Shown: in pieces, positions 15,597-24,691 of the stretch
How the letters are laid out: every line of letters begins with the position of its first letter
Position numbering within the stretch: position 1 is the stretch's first letter
Assembly (NCBI GenBank): GCA_934446065.1
Contig: CAKSDP010000024.1
Coordinates: forward strand, 1-30,210
Reading direction: 5' to 3'
DNA length: 30,210 bases
DNA from: an uncultured Eubacteriales bacterium
GTDB lineage: Bacteria > Bacillota > Clostridia > Oscillospirales > CAG-272
The notes under the pieces: generated by a model
The model's database searches: none
What the model was told of the DNA's origin: nothing
What the model saw: only the letters and a program-made list of their open reading frames with translations
Translations under genes and position numbers: made by a program

Positions 15597-17342
15597 ATGA
15601 TCCCGCAGGAGGTCATCGAGGAGCTGAAATACCGCTCACCGATCGAGGAAGTGATATCTTCGTATGTCACGCTGAAGCGCGCAGGCGCAAACTACAACGG
15701 ATTGTGTCCTTTTCACTCGGAGAAAACGCCGTCGTTTACGGTGTTCCCGAAAACCTCGTCATTCTATTGCTTCGGCTGCGGCGCGGGCGGCGATGTCGTG
15801 AGCTTTATCATGCGCGCGGAGAATCTCGAGTACAGACAGGCGCTCGATTTTTTGGCGAAAAGAGCGGGGATATCTCTGCCGGAGGACGGTCGCGACCGCG
15901 AGAGGACGATCTCACGAAACCGCCTGTACGAGATGAACGTGTGTGCCGCGAAATTTTTCAGGGATACGCTGTATGACGAAGTCCGCGGAGCCGAGGCTCG
16001 GAAATACCTTGTCGGGCGCGGGCTGTCGCAGGCGATAATCAGGCGTTTCGGGCTCGGGTTTGCCGACGGATCGTTTGATTCGCTGCGCAATCATCTGCGA
16101 AAAGCAGGGTACAAGGACGAGGAGATCGTCACCGGTTTTCTCTGCGCCAGGAGTCAGAAGAACGACTCGATATACGACATTTTCCGGAATCGGGTGATGT
16201 TCCCGATAATAGATACGGCGGGCAACATTGTCGCGTTCGGCGGACGCGTGCTCGATCACTCCGAGCCGAAATACCTCAACAGCAGCGACACACCGGCGTT
16301 CAACAAGCGCCGCAATCTGTTTGCGCTGAACTTTGCGAAGGCGCACGCCGCCGATTATCTGATACTGTGCGAGGGCTACATGGATGTGATCGCGCTACAC
16401 GAGGCGGGATTCGAGTGCGCCGTTGCGACGCTCGGTACGGCGATCACCCCCGATCAGGCGCGTATACTCGCAAAATATACCAAGCGCGTGATAATCTCGT
16501 ACGACAGCGACGAAGCGGGACAGCGTGCGGCGGACAAGGCGTTCCGCCTGCTCGACGAGGTGGGGCTTGATGCAAGGCTCCTCAAAGTCGAGAATGCCAA
16601 GGACCCGGACGAGTACGTCCGCAAGTTTGGCGCCGAGAAATTCCGCCAGATGATCGAGGGCAGCCGCACAAGGTTCGACTTCGTCGTCTCCCGCACCCTT
16701 GCCGAGCACGATATCGAATCCGAAGCGGAACGCGTTAAGGCAGCGCGCGCGCTGTGCGCGTATATCGCGACCGTGCCGTCGAGTGTCGAGCGCGATATAT
16801 ACATATCAAAGCTCGCGCAGATATTGTCCGTCACACCGGACAGCGTCAGACGCGATGTCGAGATCTCGATCAGGCGGCGCTCCGCCGAGACCAAAAAGAA
16901 AAATCACGAAACTCTCATCCGCGAAACGGCGGGACTTTCGGACAGGGTCAACCCCGATTTTGCAAAACGGCCGCTGACCGCAAGGCTCGAGGAGGCTGTC
17001 CTCGGTATGCTCATGCTCCATCCCGAATATGCCGGAGTTGCGGTCGATGGACAAAAGCCCGGCGAGGGCGATTTCTTCACCGATTACGGCAGACGCCTGT
17101 TCTCCGTGATACGTGAAGCCGAATCCGACGGAGGATTCAACCTCGGGCAGCTGCCGGAGCGCTTTACGGAGGACGAGGTGTCGCGTGCCGTGAAGCTGAT
17201 GCTCTCGCGAGAGAAGCTTGACGATAACGGCGAGACCGTGTTCTGCGACAGTGTCCGCAGGCTCCGTGATTCCCTCGGAACGGGGAGCGATATTTCGGAT
17301 ATCGAGGAGCTGCTCGTCAGACGCCGTGAGAAAAAAACGTAG
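15597..17342 (+). CDS. dnaG: DNA primase
   Basis: DnaG makes RNA primers for the lagging strand at the replication fork. The 581-residue protein has the N-terminal zinc ribbon with C37-x2-H40 and C58-x2-C61, then the catalytic core with FGGRVLD. The TOPRIM fold follows, with Glu in LCEGYMDV and the Asp pair in ISYDSDEAG that bind magnesium. A C-terminal helical part (about 440-581) should contact DnaB helicase. GGAGGAGGTGAT lies just before the ATG. The gene is in the classical order before rpoD, with dgt in place of rpsU or other upstream partners. Confidence 0.97.
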   Translation: MIPQEVIEELKYRSPIEEVISSYVTLKRAGANYNGLCPFHSEKTPSFTVFPKTSSFYCFGCGAGGDVVSFIMRAENLEYRQALDFLAKRAGISLPEDGRDRERTISRNRLYEMNVCAAKFFRDTLYDEVRGAEARKYLVGRGLSQAIIRRFGLGFADGSFDSLRNHLRKAGYKDEEIVTGFLCARSQKNDSIYDIFRNRVMFPIIDTAGNIVAFGGRVLDHSEPKYLNSSDTPAFNKRRNLFALNFAKAHAADYLILCEGYMDVIALHEAGFECAVATLGTAITPDQARILAKYTKRVIISYDSDEAGQRAADKAFRLLDEVGLDARLLKVENAKDPDEYVRKFGAEKFRQMIEGSRTRFDFVVSRTLAEHDIESEAERVKAARALCAYIATVPSSVERDIYISKLAQILSVTPDSVRRDVEISIRRRSAETKKKNHETLIRETAGLSDRVNPDFAKRPLTARLEEAVLGMLMLHPEYAGVAVDGQKPGEGDFFTDYGRRLFSVIREAESDGGFNLGQLPERFTEDEVSRAVKLMLSREKLDDNGETVFCDSVRRLRDSLGTGSDISDIEELLVRRREKKT

Positions 17343-17359
17343 ATCCTGCCGCAGGCGGA

Positions 17360-17380
17360 ATTTATTTAACATAAATAAAT
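17360..17380 (+). other. AT-rich inverted repeat between dnaG and rpoD
   Basis: ATTTATTTA (17360-17368) pairs perfectly with TAAATAAAT (17372-17380). It has no GC core and no T-run, so it is unlikely to terminate; it may be an RNA processing site or part of an internal promoter region. Confidence 0.35.
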
Positions 17381-17407
17381 ACATATATCATAAAGGAAGG
17401 CGCGGCT

Positions 17408-17422
17408 GTGCCGCGACGGTAA
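17408..17422 (+). CDS. Possible four-codon leader frame before rpoD
   Basis: AAAGGAAGG at 17392-17400 is the best ribosome binding site in this gap, yet it is 29 bases from the rpoD ATG. Seven bases after it lies GTG-CCG-CGA-CGG-TAA, a Met-Pro-Arg-Arg frame that ends seven bases before rpoD. A stem CGCGGC-TGT-GCCGCG (17401-17415) covers its start. It could couple or attenuate rpoD translation, or be chance. Confidence 0.3.
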   Translation: MPRR

Positions 17423-17429
17423 CGGAAGT

Positions 17430-18713
17430 ATGAAAAAGGAAAACACCGCTGATATCCTTGAGGAGAACGAGGAGACGACTGCTCCAAAGCCGAAGAAGGC
17501 TAAGTCCGAAGCGGCGAAAGCCGAAGCTGCAAAGGCGGATTCCGCAAAGGCTGAGGCGGGCGATGCCGCAAAGACTCCCGAGGACGGACAGCCCCACAAA
17601 AAGATGGATGTCAGCGACCTGATAGAGAAGGGAAAGACGAAAGGATCTCTGTCAAACTCCGATATTATGGAGGTTCTCGAGTATTCGGATTTCGACATCG
17701 ATCAGATCGAGAAGATCTATGAGCAGCTTGAGAGCAACGGCATCGAGGTCACGAATTACATGAACCCCTCGGAGTTCCAGGAGATCGAGAGCGAGGTCGA
17801 ACAGCTCGAGAGCGCAGAGGACATGGAGAAGATGCTCACGCAAGAGGGACTTGCGATCGACGACCCCGTCCGTATGTACCTCAAGGAGATCGGAAAGGTG
17901 CCGCTGCTTGACGCCGACCGCGAGCTTTATCTCGCCGAGAAAATGTCAAAGTGGGAGGAAGGCGGCGATCCCGAAGTCAATGCCGCTGCCGAGAAAGCCA
18001 AGGACGAGCTGGTTGAGGCGAACCTCCGCCTCGTCGTAAGCATTGCAAAGAGATACGTCGGCAAGGGTATGTTCTTCCTTGATCTTATACAGGAAGGCAA
18101 TCTCGGTCTTATGAAGGCGGTCGAGAAGTTCGACTACACGAAGGGCTACAAGTTCTCGACCTACGCTACATGGTGGATCCGTCAGGCGATCACCCGTGCC
18201 ATCGCCGATCAGGCGAGAACGATCCGCATTCCCGTGCACATGGTCGAGACGATCCACAAGGTGTCGCGCGTATCGCGTCAGCTTCTTCAGGAGCTCGGTC
18301 ATGAGGCAAGCGCCGAGGAGATCGCCGAGAATATCGGCATGAGCGCCGATAAGGTGCGCGATATCATGAAGATCGCGCAGGATCCCGTGTCGCTTGAAAC
18401 TCCGATCGGCGAGGAGGAGGACAGCCACCTCGGCGACTTTATTCCCGATGACGATTCTCCCGCTCCCGCCGAGGCTGCATCGTATGAGCTGCTCAAGGAG
18501 CAGCTGAACGAGGTGCTGCACACGCTCACTCCCCGTGAGGAGCACGTGCTCAAGCTGAGATTCGGACTTGCGGACGGACGCACCCGTACCCTTGAGGAGG
18601 TCGGCAAGGAGTTCAACATCACCCGTGAGCGTATCCGCCAGATCGAGGCGAAGGCGCTCCGCAAGCTCCGCCATCCGAGCCGTTCCAAGAGACTCAAGGA
18701 CTACCTCGACTGA
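17430..18713 (+). CDS. rpoD: Housekeeping RNA polymerase sigma factor (sigma-A/RpoD)
   Basis: This is the primary sigma factor that directs RNA polymerase to the TTGACA/TATAAT promoters seen throughout the window. Of 427 residues, 20-49 are a low-complexity Ala/Lys/Glu segment. Region 1.1 is about 57-110 and region 1.2 starts at DPVRMYLKEIG (145-155). Region 2 spans 192-265, with FSTYATWWIRQAI and the 2.4 helix. Region 3 is 275-355, and region 4 has the recognition helix in FNITRERIRQIEAKALRKL (395-413). The nearest complement to 16S RNA, ACGGAAG, is only one base from the ATG; the stronger AAAGGAAGG lies far upstream behind a hairpin. It follows dnaG by 87 bases, presumably in one transcript. 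Confidence 0.97.
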   Translation: MKKENTADILEENEETTAPKPKKAKSEAAKAEAAKADSAKAEAGDAAKTPEDGQPHKKMDVSDLIEKGKTKGSLSNSDIMEVLEYSDFDIDQIEKIYEQLESNGIEVTNYMNPSEFQEIESEVEQLESAEDMEKMLTQEGLAIDDPVRMYLKEIGKVPLLDADRELYLAEKMSKWEEGGDPEVNAAAEKAKDELVEANLRLVVSIAKRYVGKGMFFLDLIQEGNLGLMKAVEKFDYTKGYKFSTYATWWIRQAITRAIADQARTIRIPVHMVETIHKVSRVSRQLLQELGHEASAEEIAENIGMSADKVRDIMKIAQDPVSLETPIGEEEDSHLGDFIPDDDSPAPAEAASYELLKEQLNEVLHTLTPREEHVLKLRFGLADGRTRTLEEVGKEFNITRERIRQIEAKALRKLRHPSRSKRLKDYLD

Positions 18714-18790
18714 TGTCCCGCTTCGTGTAAACTCTTTGTTGACACATTGTTAATTTCAACACCGGAGTGAAAAAGTATTACAAATCTCTA

Positions 18791-18819
18791 TTGACACTAA
18801 GGGCTAAATGTAGTATTAT
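18791..18819 (+). promoter_or_regulatory. Promoter of the solute-binding lipoprotein
   Basis: TTGACA (18791-18796), 17 bases, TATTAT (18814-18819). Confidence 0.75.
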
Positions 18820-18877
18820 TAAATAAGCCTTTATGCGCACTGCGCGATATGAGTGCGTAAATTTCAGGAGGATCCAA

Positions 18878-20560
18878 ATGAAAAAGAAGCTTTCATGCTT
18901 AATCATCGCTCTCGCGATGCTCGCCGGAATGAGCGGCTGCTCGGACGGCTCTGCCGGAACTGACACTTCGTCCTCGGCAAAATACAACATGACTTTGACT
19001 CTGTGGCTTCCCACGTCCGAAAATACGACCGACGCGGCGATCACGAAGGTGGAGAACGCCATAAACAAAATAACGAAGAAAAACTACAAGACCGCAGTCG
19101 AGATCCACGCGATCGAAGACGACAAGTACGAGGAGACCATCAAGCAGAAGACCCTCGAGGTTGAGAAGTCCGAGAAGGAAAATGCCGCTGCCGAGGCCGA
19201 GAGAAAGAAGGCTGAGCGTGAGGCAAGAAGACGCGGCGAGACCGTCTCGAGAGCTGAGACGGAGACCACCGATGTCGAGTCTGCGGTAGTTGTTACCGAT
19301 GAGAACGGCGACAGCGTAGTCGAGGAGGTCTATCCGTCCGTCAAGACGAACCAGATCGACGTATTCTGCATCCGCGGCTACGACGATTTCGTATATTACA
19401 CCGATAACGGATATGTGCTTCCCGTTGACGAAACGCTTACCACTTCGTCGAAGCTCCTGCGCTCCTACATATATCCTACGTTCCTTGAGGCAGGACAGCG
19501 CGGCGGTTCCACATATGCGATCCCGAACAGCCACGTGATCGGCGAGTACACGTATCTGCTCATAAACAAGAAGCTCTGCGATTCGCTGTACTACGATCCG
19601 TCGATGTTCAACTCCCTTACGGACTGCCAGCAGTTTATTGAGGATGTCGGAGCAACTTCTTCCGTTACTCCTCTCGTCAGCGAAACAACGCTCCCCGGTC
19701 TGAAGTATTGGGGCAGCGACTCCTCTCCGAAGTTCTCGGTGCTCGGAACCATCGTCTCCGATGAGGTCGATGTTTCCACCCGTCTTAACATAAGAAACGT
19801 CTTCGGTCTGAAGAAATACACCGAAAGCCTTACCATGCTGAAGGAGCTTCGCGAGAAGGGCTACCTCTCAACCGATGTTGACGGTGCGACCTCGTTCGGT
19901 GTAGCAGTTATGAACTCCACCGCAAAGGACATCAAGAAGTACGAGAACGATTACTACATCAAGGTTCTTCAGAAGCCCCGCGCAGAGAGCGAGGATATGT
20001 ATCAGTCCATGTTCGCGGTAAGCGCGTACACCCTTGACATGAGCCGCTCCATGGAGCTTATCACTCTCATCAATACCGACTCGACTATCCGCACCCTTCT
20101 TCAGTACGGCGTAGAAGGCACTCACTGGGAGAAGGATAAGGATGCAAACGGCGAGGAAACAATAAAGATTATCAGCGATGAGTACCAGATGGATCTTATC
20201 AACACCGGTAACGTGTTCATCACCTATCCCGGCGAGGGACTCCCGATGAGCTACTGGGATGACGGCAGACAGCAGAACATTGATTCGCTGGCAAGCCCGT
20301 TCCTCGGATTCTCCGTTGACAAGAACGACGAAGAAAACGCCAAGTATTTTGAGAACCTCAAAGAGCTTGACGAGTATTCCGCAACGATATTCGCACGTGT
20401 TGACGCGATGACCGCAGCCGAGTTCACGGAGTCGCTTTCCGCGCTCAAGGATGAGGTCGCTGCAAGCAAGGCGTATAACGACAACCTTGATTCAAACGAC
20501 TTTGATTCGCTGATATCACGTTACTCGTCATTCTACGACGAAACATACGGACAGAATTAA
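18878..20560 (+). CDS. Extracellular solute-binding lipoprotein with a coiled-coil insertion
   Basis: The 560-residue protein looks like a family 1 extracellular binding protein. It has a lipoprotein signal ending in GMSGC with Cys21, and the first strand YNMTLTLWLPT that opens this fold. The later IDVFCIRGYDDFVYY, TYAIPNSH and VFITYPGEGLP stretches are typical. Between the first helix and the IDVF strand sits an extra charged segment, about 84-157, rich in Glu, Lys and Ala and then in acidic/Thr residues. AGGAGGA precedes the ATG at 18878. There is no permease or ATPase gene nearby, so it may serve a distant transporter or act as a sensor. The ligand is unknown, possibly a sugar by analogy. 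Confidence 0.75.
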   Translation: MKKKLSCLIIALAMLAGMSGCSDGSAGTDTSSSAKYNMTLTLWLPTSENTTDAAITKVENAINKITKKNYKTAVEIHAIEDDKYEETIKQKTLEVEKSEKENAAAEAERKKAEREARRRGETVSRAETETTDVESAVVVTDENGDSVVEEVYPSVKTNQIDVFCIRGYDDFVYYTDNGYVLPVDETLTTSSKLLRSYIYPTFLEAGQRGGSTYAIPNSHVIGEYTYLLINKKLCDSLYYDPSMFNSLTDCQQFIEDVGATSSVTPLVSETTLPGLKYWGSDSSPKFSVLGTIVSDEVDVSTRLNIRNVFGLKKYTESLTMLKELREKGYLSTDVDGATSFGVAVMNSTAKDIKKYENDYYIKVLQKPRAESEDMYQSMFAVSAYTLDMSRSMELITLINTDSTIRTLLQYGVEGTHWEKDKDANGEETIKIISDEYQMDLINTGNVFITYPGEGLPMSYWDDGRQQNIDSLASPFLGFSVDKNDEENAKYFENLKELDEYSATIFARVDAMTAAEFTESLSALKDEVAASKAYNDNLDSNDFDSLISRYSSFYDETYGQN

Positions 20561-20569
20561 ATCAGACTT

Positions 20570-20610
20570 AAAAGGAGGGGCGGGACAGAGTTCTGCTCCT
20601 CCTTTTCATT
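20570..20610 (+). terminator. Hairpin after the solute-binding lipoprotein
   Basis: AAAAGGAGG (20570-20578) pairs perfectly with CCTCCTTTT (20598-20606), followed by a broken T-run. The stem also hides a GGAGG. It probably limits read-through into the oxidoreductase gene. Confidence 0.65.
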
Positions 20611-20638
20611 TTACAAATTCACGGGAGGATTTTGAGAC

Positions 20639-21757
20639 ATGAGAAAGGTCAGAATAGGATTTGTCGGTGTCGGAAATATAAGCGGCATCTATCTTGAGAA
20701 TCTGACGAAGGAGTTCAGAGAGGTCGAGATAATCGGCGTCTGCGACCTTCTCCGCGAGCGGGCGGAGAAGGCGGTAAAGGAATATAATATTCCGAAGCTG
20801 TATGGCGATATGTACGAGCTGTTTGCCGATCCGGAGGTCGATATCGTACTGAATATCACACAGGCTGTCAACCACTATGCGGTTACAAAGGCTGCGATCC
20901 TCGCAGGAAAGAACGTCTACTCTGAGAAGCCGCTCGCAACGGAGCTTGATCAGGCGAGAGAGCTTGTAGAGCTTGCTCGTGAGCACGGCGTTATGCTCGG
21001 CGGCGCTCCGGACACCTGCCTCGGCGGCGGAATTCAGACCTGCCGCAAGCTCATTGACATGGGCGTGATCGGCGAGGTGATCGGTGCGGATGCGCATATG
21101 ATCTGCCGCGGACCGGAGGCTTGGCATCCGGATCCGGAGTTCTTCTATGAGCGCGGCGGCGGTCCTATGCTCGACATGGGTCCGTATTATATGACTGCTC
21201 TTGTGAACCTGCTCGGACGCTGCTCCGCGGTAACGGGCTTCTCGAAAAAGACGTACACAGAGAGACTCATCACAAGCGAGCCGAAGTGCGGTACGCTTAT
21301 GCCCGTAAGCGTTGATACGTTCGTTACCGGATCGATGCTCTTTGAGTCCGGCGCGATCGCTCAGATGCACGCATCGTTTGATACGTTCTGCTCCGGCGAC
21401 GAGCACGCAAAGATCGAGATCTACGGTACCGAGGGCAACCTGCGCGTGCCTGATCCGAACGGATTCGGATATGCCGGAATATTCCTCCTGCGCGCGGGTG
21501 AGAGCGAGTACCGCCAGATCCCCTCGCTGTTTGACTACTGTGGCAACGACCGCGGAATCGGCCTTGCAGATATGGCAAAGGCGCTCCTCACCGGACGTGA
21601 TTTCCGCTGCAACTACCGTCAGCAGCTCCACGTTCTTGAGCTGATGAAGAGCTTCGAGACCGCGTCTGCTGAGCGCAGAGTCGTGACGATCGAGTCCGAG
21701 TATGAGCGCTCCGCGCCGATGCTTTACCCCGATATTCACGGCGTCCTGAAGGACTGA
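20639..21757 (+). CDS. Gfo/Idh/MocA family NAD(P)-dependent oxidoreductase
   Basis: These enzymes oxidise or reduce hydroxyl groups on sugars, inositols and related compounds in the cytoplasm. The 372-residue protein has the N-terminal Rossmann fold with GFVGVGNISG (7-16), then EKPLA at 96-100 with the conserved lysine. It ends with the alpha/beta C-terminal domain, which contains GPYYMTALVNLLG (the DxGxYxxxxxxxL-like motif). The substrate cannot be told from sequence. GGGAGGA precedes the ATG. It follows a sugar-binding-like lipoprotein gene, so a link to glycan use is possible, but a hairpin lies between them. Confidence 0.9.
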   Translation: MRKVRIGFVGVGNISGIYLENLTKEFREVEIIGVCDLLRERAEKAVKEYNIPKLYGDMYELFADPEVDIVLNITQAVNHYAVTKAAILAGKNVYSEKPLATELDQARELVELAREHGVMLGGAPDTCLGGGIQTCRKLIDMGVIGEVIGADAHMICRGPEAWHPDPEFFYERGGGPMLDMGPYYMTALVNLLGRCSAVTGFSKKTYTERLITSEPKCGTLMPVSVDTFVTGSMLFESGAIAQMHASFDTFCSGDEHAKIEIYGTEGNLRVPDPNGFGYAGIFLLRAGESEYRQIPSLFDYCGNDRGIGLADMAKALLTGRDFRCNYRQQLHVLELMKSFETASAERRVVTIESEYERSAPMLYPDIHGVLKD

Positions 21758-21772
21758 CAAACACAGATGAAT

Positions 21773-21814
21773 ATAAGAAAAACTCCGTATTATCAATAAG
21801 AAAAACTCCGTATT
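21773..21814 (+). repeat. Direct repeat duplicating a terminator arm
   Basis: ATAAGAAAAACTCCGTATT occurs at 21773-21791 and again at 21796-21814, 23 bases apart. The second copy is the left arm of the terminator at 21801-21833; the first could compete for the same right arm. Confidence 0.85.
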
Positions 21815-21833
21815 GATAAATACGGAGTTTTTT
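21801..21833. terminator. Terminator between the oxidoreductase and trkH
   Basis: AAAAACTCCGTAT (21801-21813) pairs with ATACGGAGTTTTT (21820-21832). It stops both the oxidoreductase and the convergent trk transcripts. Confidence 0.9.
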
Positions 21834-21848
21834 GTGCTGTATCTAATT

Positions 21849-23312
21849 TTATCTGCGCCATGAGTTCGGAGTCAGGAGCACGATCAGCGGGAACAGCTCA
21901 AGCCTTCCGAACAGCATATCAAGCGATAGTACGTATTTTGACAGAGTGGACATACACGAGAAGTTTGACGCAGGTCCGACTTTGCCGAGTCCCGGTCCGA
22001 TATTGTTCAGACACGCCGCAACCGATGTGAACGTCGTTGTAAAATCATGTCCGTCAAGCCCGACCAATAGCAGCGATACCGTGAATATCAGCATATACAC
22101 GACGAAGAACGAGCTGATGCCCGTTATTACGGAGCGCTCGAGCGGCTGCGCGTCAAAGTGGATCGTTCGCACCTCACGCGGGTTCATGTAGTAGCGGGTC
22201 TCTTTGATGGCGGTCTTTGTCAGGATCGCGATGCGCGAGACCTTGATGCCGCCTCCCGTCGATCCGGCGCATCCGCCGATAAACATTAGAATAACAAGTA
22301 TCAGCTTTGAAAACTCAGGCCAGAGATCGAAGTTGACCGTGGAGAAGCCCGTTGTTGAAATGACAGTCGCCACCTGAAAGAAAGCGTGGCGCACACATTC
22401 GCCGAGACTGCTGTACAGCGAGTGTATGTTTACGGTGATCGCCGCAACGGAAACCGCGATTATTCCGAGGTATATCCGCACCTCTTCCATGCGGAATGCC
22501 TTTGCGAATTTGCGGATCAGCGAGAAGTAGTAGAAGTTGAAGTTGAGTCCGGCAAGCACCATGAATATGCCGATCACCCATTCAATATAGGCGCTGCCGT
22601 AGCCTGCGATACCCGCGTCGGTCATGGAAAATCCGCCGCTGCCCATCGTCGCCATCGAGTTTACGATGCTGTCAAACGCCGGCATTCCGCCGCCGAACAG
22701 GAGTACGGCTTCTATGACCGTCAGTCCGAGGTAGATCAGATAAAGTATCTGCGTGTTGAACTTCAGCTTTGACACGAGCTTGCCGAATGTCGGCCCGGGC
22801 GACTCTGCGCGGATCGCGAATGCCTCTGATGCCCCGCCGTCGCCTGTTTTCGTTTTAGTTTGCGGCAGGACTGCGATTGCAAATGCAAGAATGCCGAGTC
22901 CGCCTACCCAGTGCGTGAACGAGCGCCAGAAAAGTATGCTTTTCGGCAGTGCGTCCATACTTTTGAGCACTGTCGCGCCTGTTGTCGTGTAACCGGATAC
23001 GGTGTCAAAGAACGCATCGGTGAAGCTCGGTACGGCTCCGCAGATCATCGACGGCAGAGCGCCGAACACAGACAGAATGATCCACGTGAGCGCCGCGAGA
23101 GCCATGCCCTTGCGCGAGTTGAGTGAGGACGCCTGTTTCTTGAAAACGGTGACCGCCGCAAACGCCAAAAGCGCAACTACCGCCGACGGTATGAGGAATG
23201 CCGGCACGCACCCGTCGCCGTATATCAGCGCAACGAGCACGGGAACAAACATTATCGCCGCTCCGACGAACATCATCCTTCCGAGGTAATATGTTATCTT
23301 TCCGATCTTCAT
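21849..23312 (-). CDS. trkH: TrkH-type potassium uptake channel
   Basis: TrkH forms the potassium-conducting membrane subunit. The 487-residue protein has four pore repeats; filter-like glycine motifs are seen in GYTTTGATVL, MGSGGFSM, STTGFSTV and NNIGPGLG. The conserved FIGGCAGSTGGGIKV is clear. GGAGG precedes the ATG. It follows trkA by 17 bases on the same strand, so the two are co-expressed and work as one transporter gated by nucleotide-bound TrkA. Confidence 0.94.
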   Translation of the reverse strand: MKIGKITYYLGRMMFVGAAIMFVPVLVALIYGDGCVPAFLIPSAVVALLAFAAVTVFKKQASSLNSRKGMALAALTWIILSVFGALPSMICGAVPSFTDAFFDTVSGYTTTGATVLKSMDALPKSILFWRSFTHWVGGLGILAFAIAVLPQTKTKTGDGGASEAFAIRAESPGPTFGKLVSKLKFNTQILYLIYLGLTVIEAVLLFGGGMPAFDSIVNSMATMGSGGFSMTDAGIAGYGSAYIEWVIGIFMVLAGLNFNFYYFSLIRKFAKAFRMEEVRIYLGIIAVSVAAITVNIHSLYSSLGECVRHAFFQVATVISTTGFSTVNFDLWPEFSKLILVILMFIGGCAGSTGGGIKVSRIAILTKTAIKETRYYMNPREVRTIHFDAQPLERSVITGISSFFVVYMLIFTVSLLLVGLDGHDFTTTFTSVAACLNNIGPGLGKVGPASNFSCMSTLSKYVLSLDMLFGRLELFPLIVLLTPNSWRR

Positions 23313-23329
23313 ACAGAATCCTCCGCCGT

Positions 23330-24691
23330 TTACGCAAGGATCTGATCGAGCGACGTGAGGAAGCGGTTCAGCGTCACCACGATAACGACATCGCCGGGAT
23401 AAATGACATCATTTCCGTTCGGGAAGATTATCTTTCCGTCGCGGAAAATGCCTGCGATCAGCAGATTTGACTTGAATTTCAGCTTTGCGAGCGGAACGCC
23501 GGTGACGTGTCCGTCGCTTGTCGCGAGGAACTCCATTGCTTCGACCTTGCCGTCAACAAGCTTGTACATGGATTTCATGACGCCGCCCGCGGTTTCCTTG
23601 ATCGCACGGACATACGAGAGGATCATGTCTGCCGTCAGCTCTTTCGGAGAGACGCAGCTGTCAAGCCCGACGGAGAACGTCATCCGTCGGAGGTCGGAGC
23701 TGTTCACCTTTGTGATGACCTTCGGCGTGCCCTGCATCCTTGCAAACATCGATGTGATTATGTTGTCCTCGTCCATGTTTGTGAGGGTGACGCAGGCGTC
23801 CATGTCGGACACTCCCTCGTCAAGCAGCAGATCCTGCATTGCGCCGTTGCCGTTTATGATGCGCACCTTCGGCAGAACACGCGCAAGCTCGATGCAGCGA
23901 TCGTGATTCTGCTCGATGATCTTTACGTTCATTCCCGAATCGACGAGCATCTTTGAAAGGTAGTACGCGATCTTTCCGCCGCCGATCAGCATGACCTTGC
24001 GGATCTTGTTCTTGATAAGCCCGATCTGCCTGAAAAACGACGATATTTCCGCGTGGCTTGCGCAAATGTGTACGCGATCGCCCGCGTGGAGCACAAAGTT
24101 TCCGTCGGGGATCACCGCGTCGTCGGTGCCGCTCCGCTGCACGGCGCAAACAATAACGCGTGCGCTCAGCTTTGACGGCATATCTCTCAGTGCCATGTTA
24201 TCAAGTATGCTGCCTGCCGGCACGGTGAACTCAACCATGTCTATCCTGCCTTTGGCGAAGGATTCCACGTGAGTTGCGCTCGGTATGCGGAGAATACGCG
24301 ATATCTCACGCGCCGTGCTGTACTCGGGATTCACCATCATCGAGACGCCGAGCTTCTCGCGCATGAAGAGCACCTGTGAGTTCAGCTCAGGGTCGCGTAT
24401 GCGTGCAATCGTGCCGCGTGCGCCCATCTTTCTTGCGATAACGCACGCCAGTGCGTTTACTTCGTCCATGTTGGTAGTGGCGATAAGAAGGTCGCATTCG
24501 GCGATCCCCGCCTGTTCAAGCGTTGATGTGATGACTCCGGAGCCGCATACGCTCAGTATGTCATAATCCTCGGACACCTCGTCGAGCACACGCTGATTCT
24601 TGTCAACGAGTGCAATATTGTGTCCCTCCGGAGAAAGAGCGGAGATGATCTCCGTGCCGACTTTTCCGCCGCCGACTATAATTATGTTCAT
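23330..24691 (-). CDS. trkA: TrkA, peripheral regulator of potassium uptake
   Basis: TrkA binds NAD(H) or ATP/ADP and gates TrkH from the cytoplasmic side. The 453-residue protein is a tandem duplication of two RCK units: a first Rossmann motif VGGGKVGTEI at residues 5-14, a TrkA-C domain, a second nucleotide motif IGGGKIAYYLSK in the middle, and another TrkA-C domain. This is the full-length Trk type, not the half-length KtrA. GAAAGG is the nearest ribosome binding site, rather far from the ATG. The promoter (24728-24756) has a dyad in its spacer. Confidence 0.94.
   Translation of the reverse strand: MNIIIVGGGKVGTEIISALSPEGHNIALVDKNQRVLDEVSEDYDILSVCGSGVITSTLEQAGIAECDLLIATTNMDEVNALACVIARKMGARGTIARIRDPELNSQVLFMREKLGVSMMVNPEYSTAREISRILRIPSATHVESFAKGRIDMVEFTVPAGSILDNMALRDMPSKLSARVIVCAVQRSGTDDAVIPDGNFVLHAGDRVHICASHAEISSFFRQIGLIKNKIRKVMLIGGGKIAYYLSKMLVDSGMNVKIIEQNHDRCIELARVLPKVRIINGNGAMQDLLLDEGVSDMDACVTLTNMDEDNIITSMFARMQGTPKVITKVNSSDLRRMTFSVGLDSCVSPKELTADMILSYVRAIKETAGGVMKSMYKLVDGKVEAMEFLATSDGHVTGVPLAKLKFKSNLLIAGIFRDGKIIFPNGNDVIYPGDVVIVVTLNRFLTSLDQILA

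Noticed and set aside
18738..18760. TTGACA with nearby GTTGA/TCAAC dyad as a second promoter or terminator after rpoD
   Set aside because: There is no -10 box at a workable distance and no T-run after the dyad.
20606..21796. A 396-codon open frame antisense to the oxidoreductase gene
   Set aside because: It is Arg/Leu/His-rich, lies wholly over a clear Gfo/Idh/MocA gene, and its start would lie inside the terminator region.
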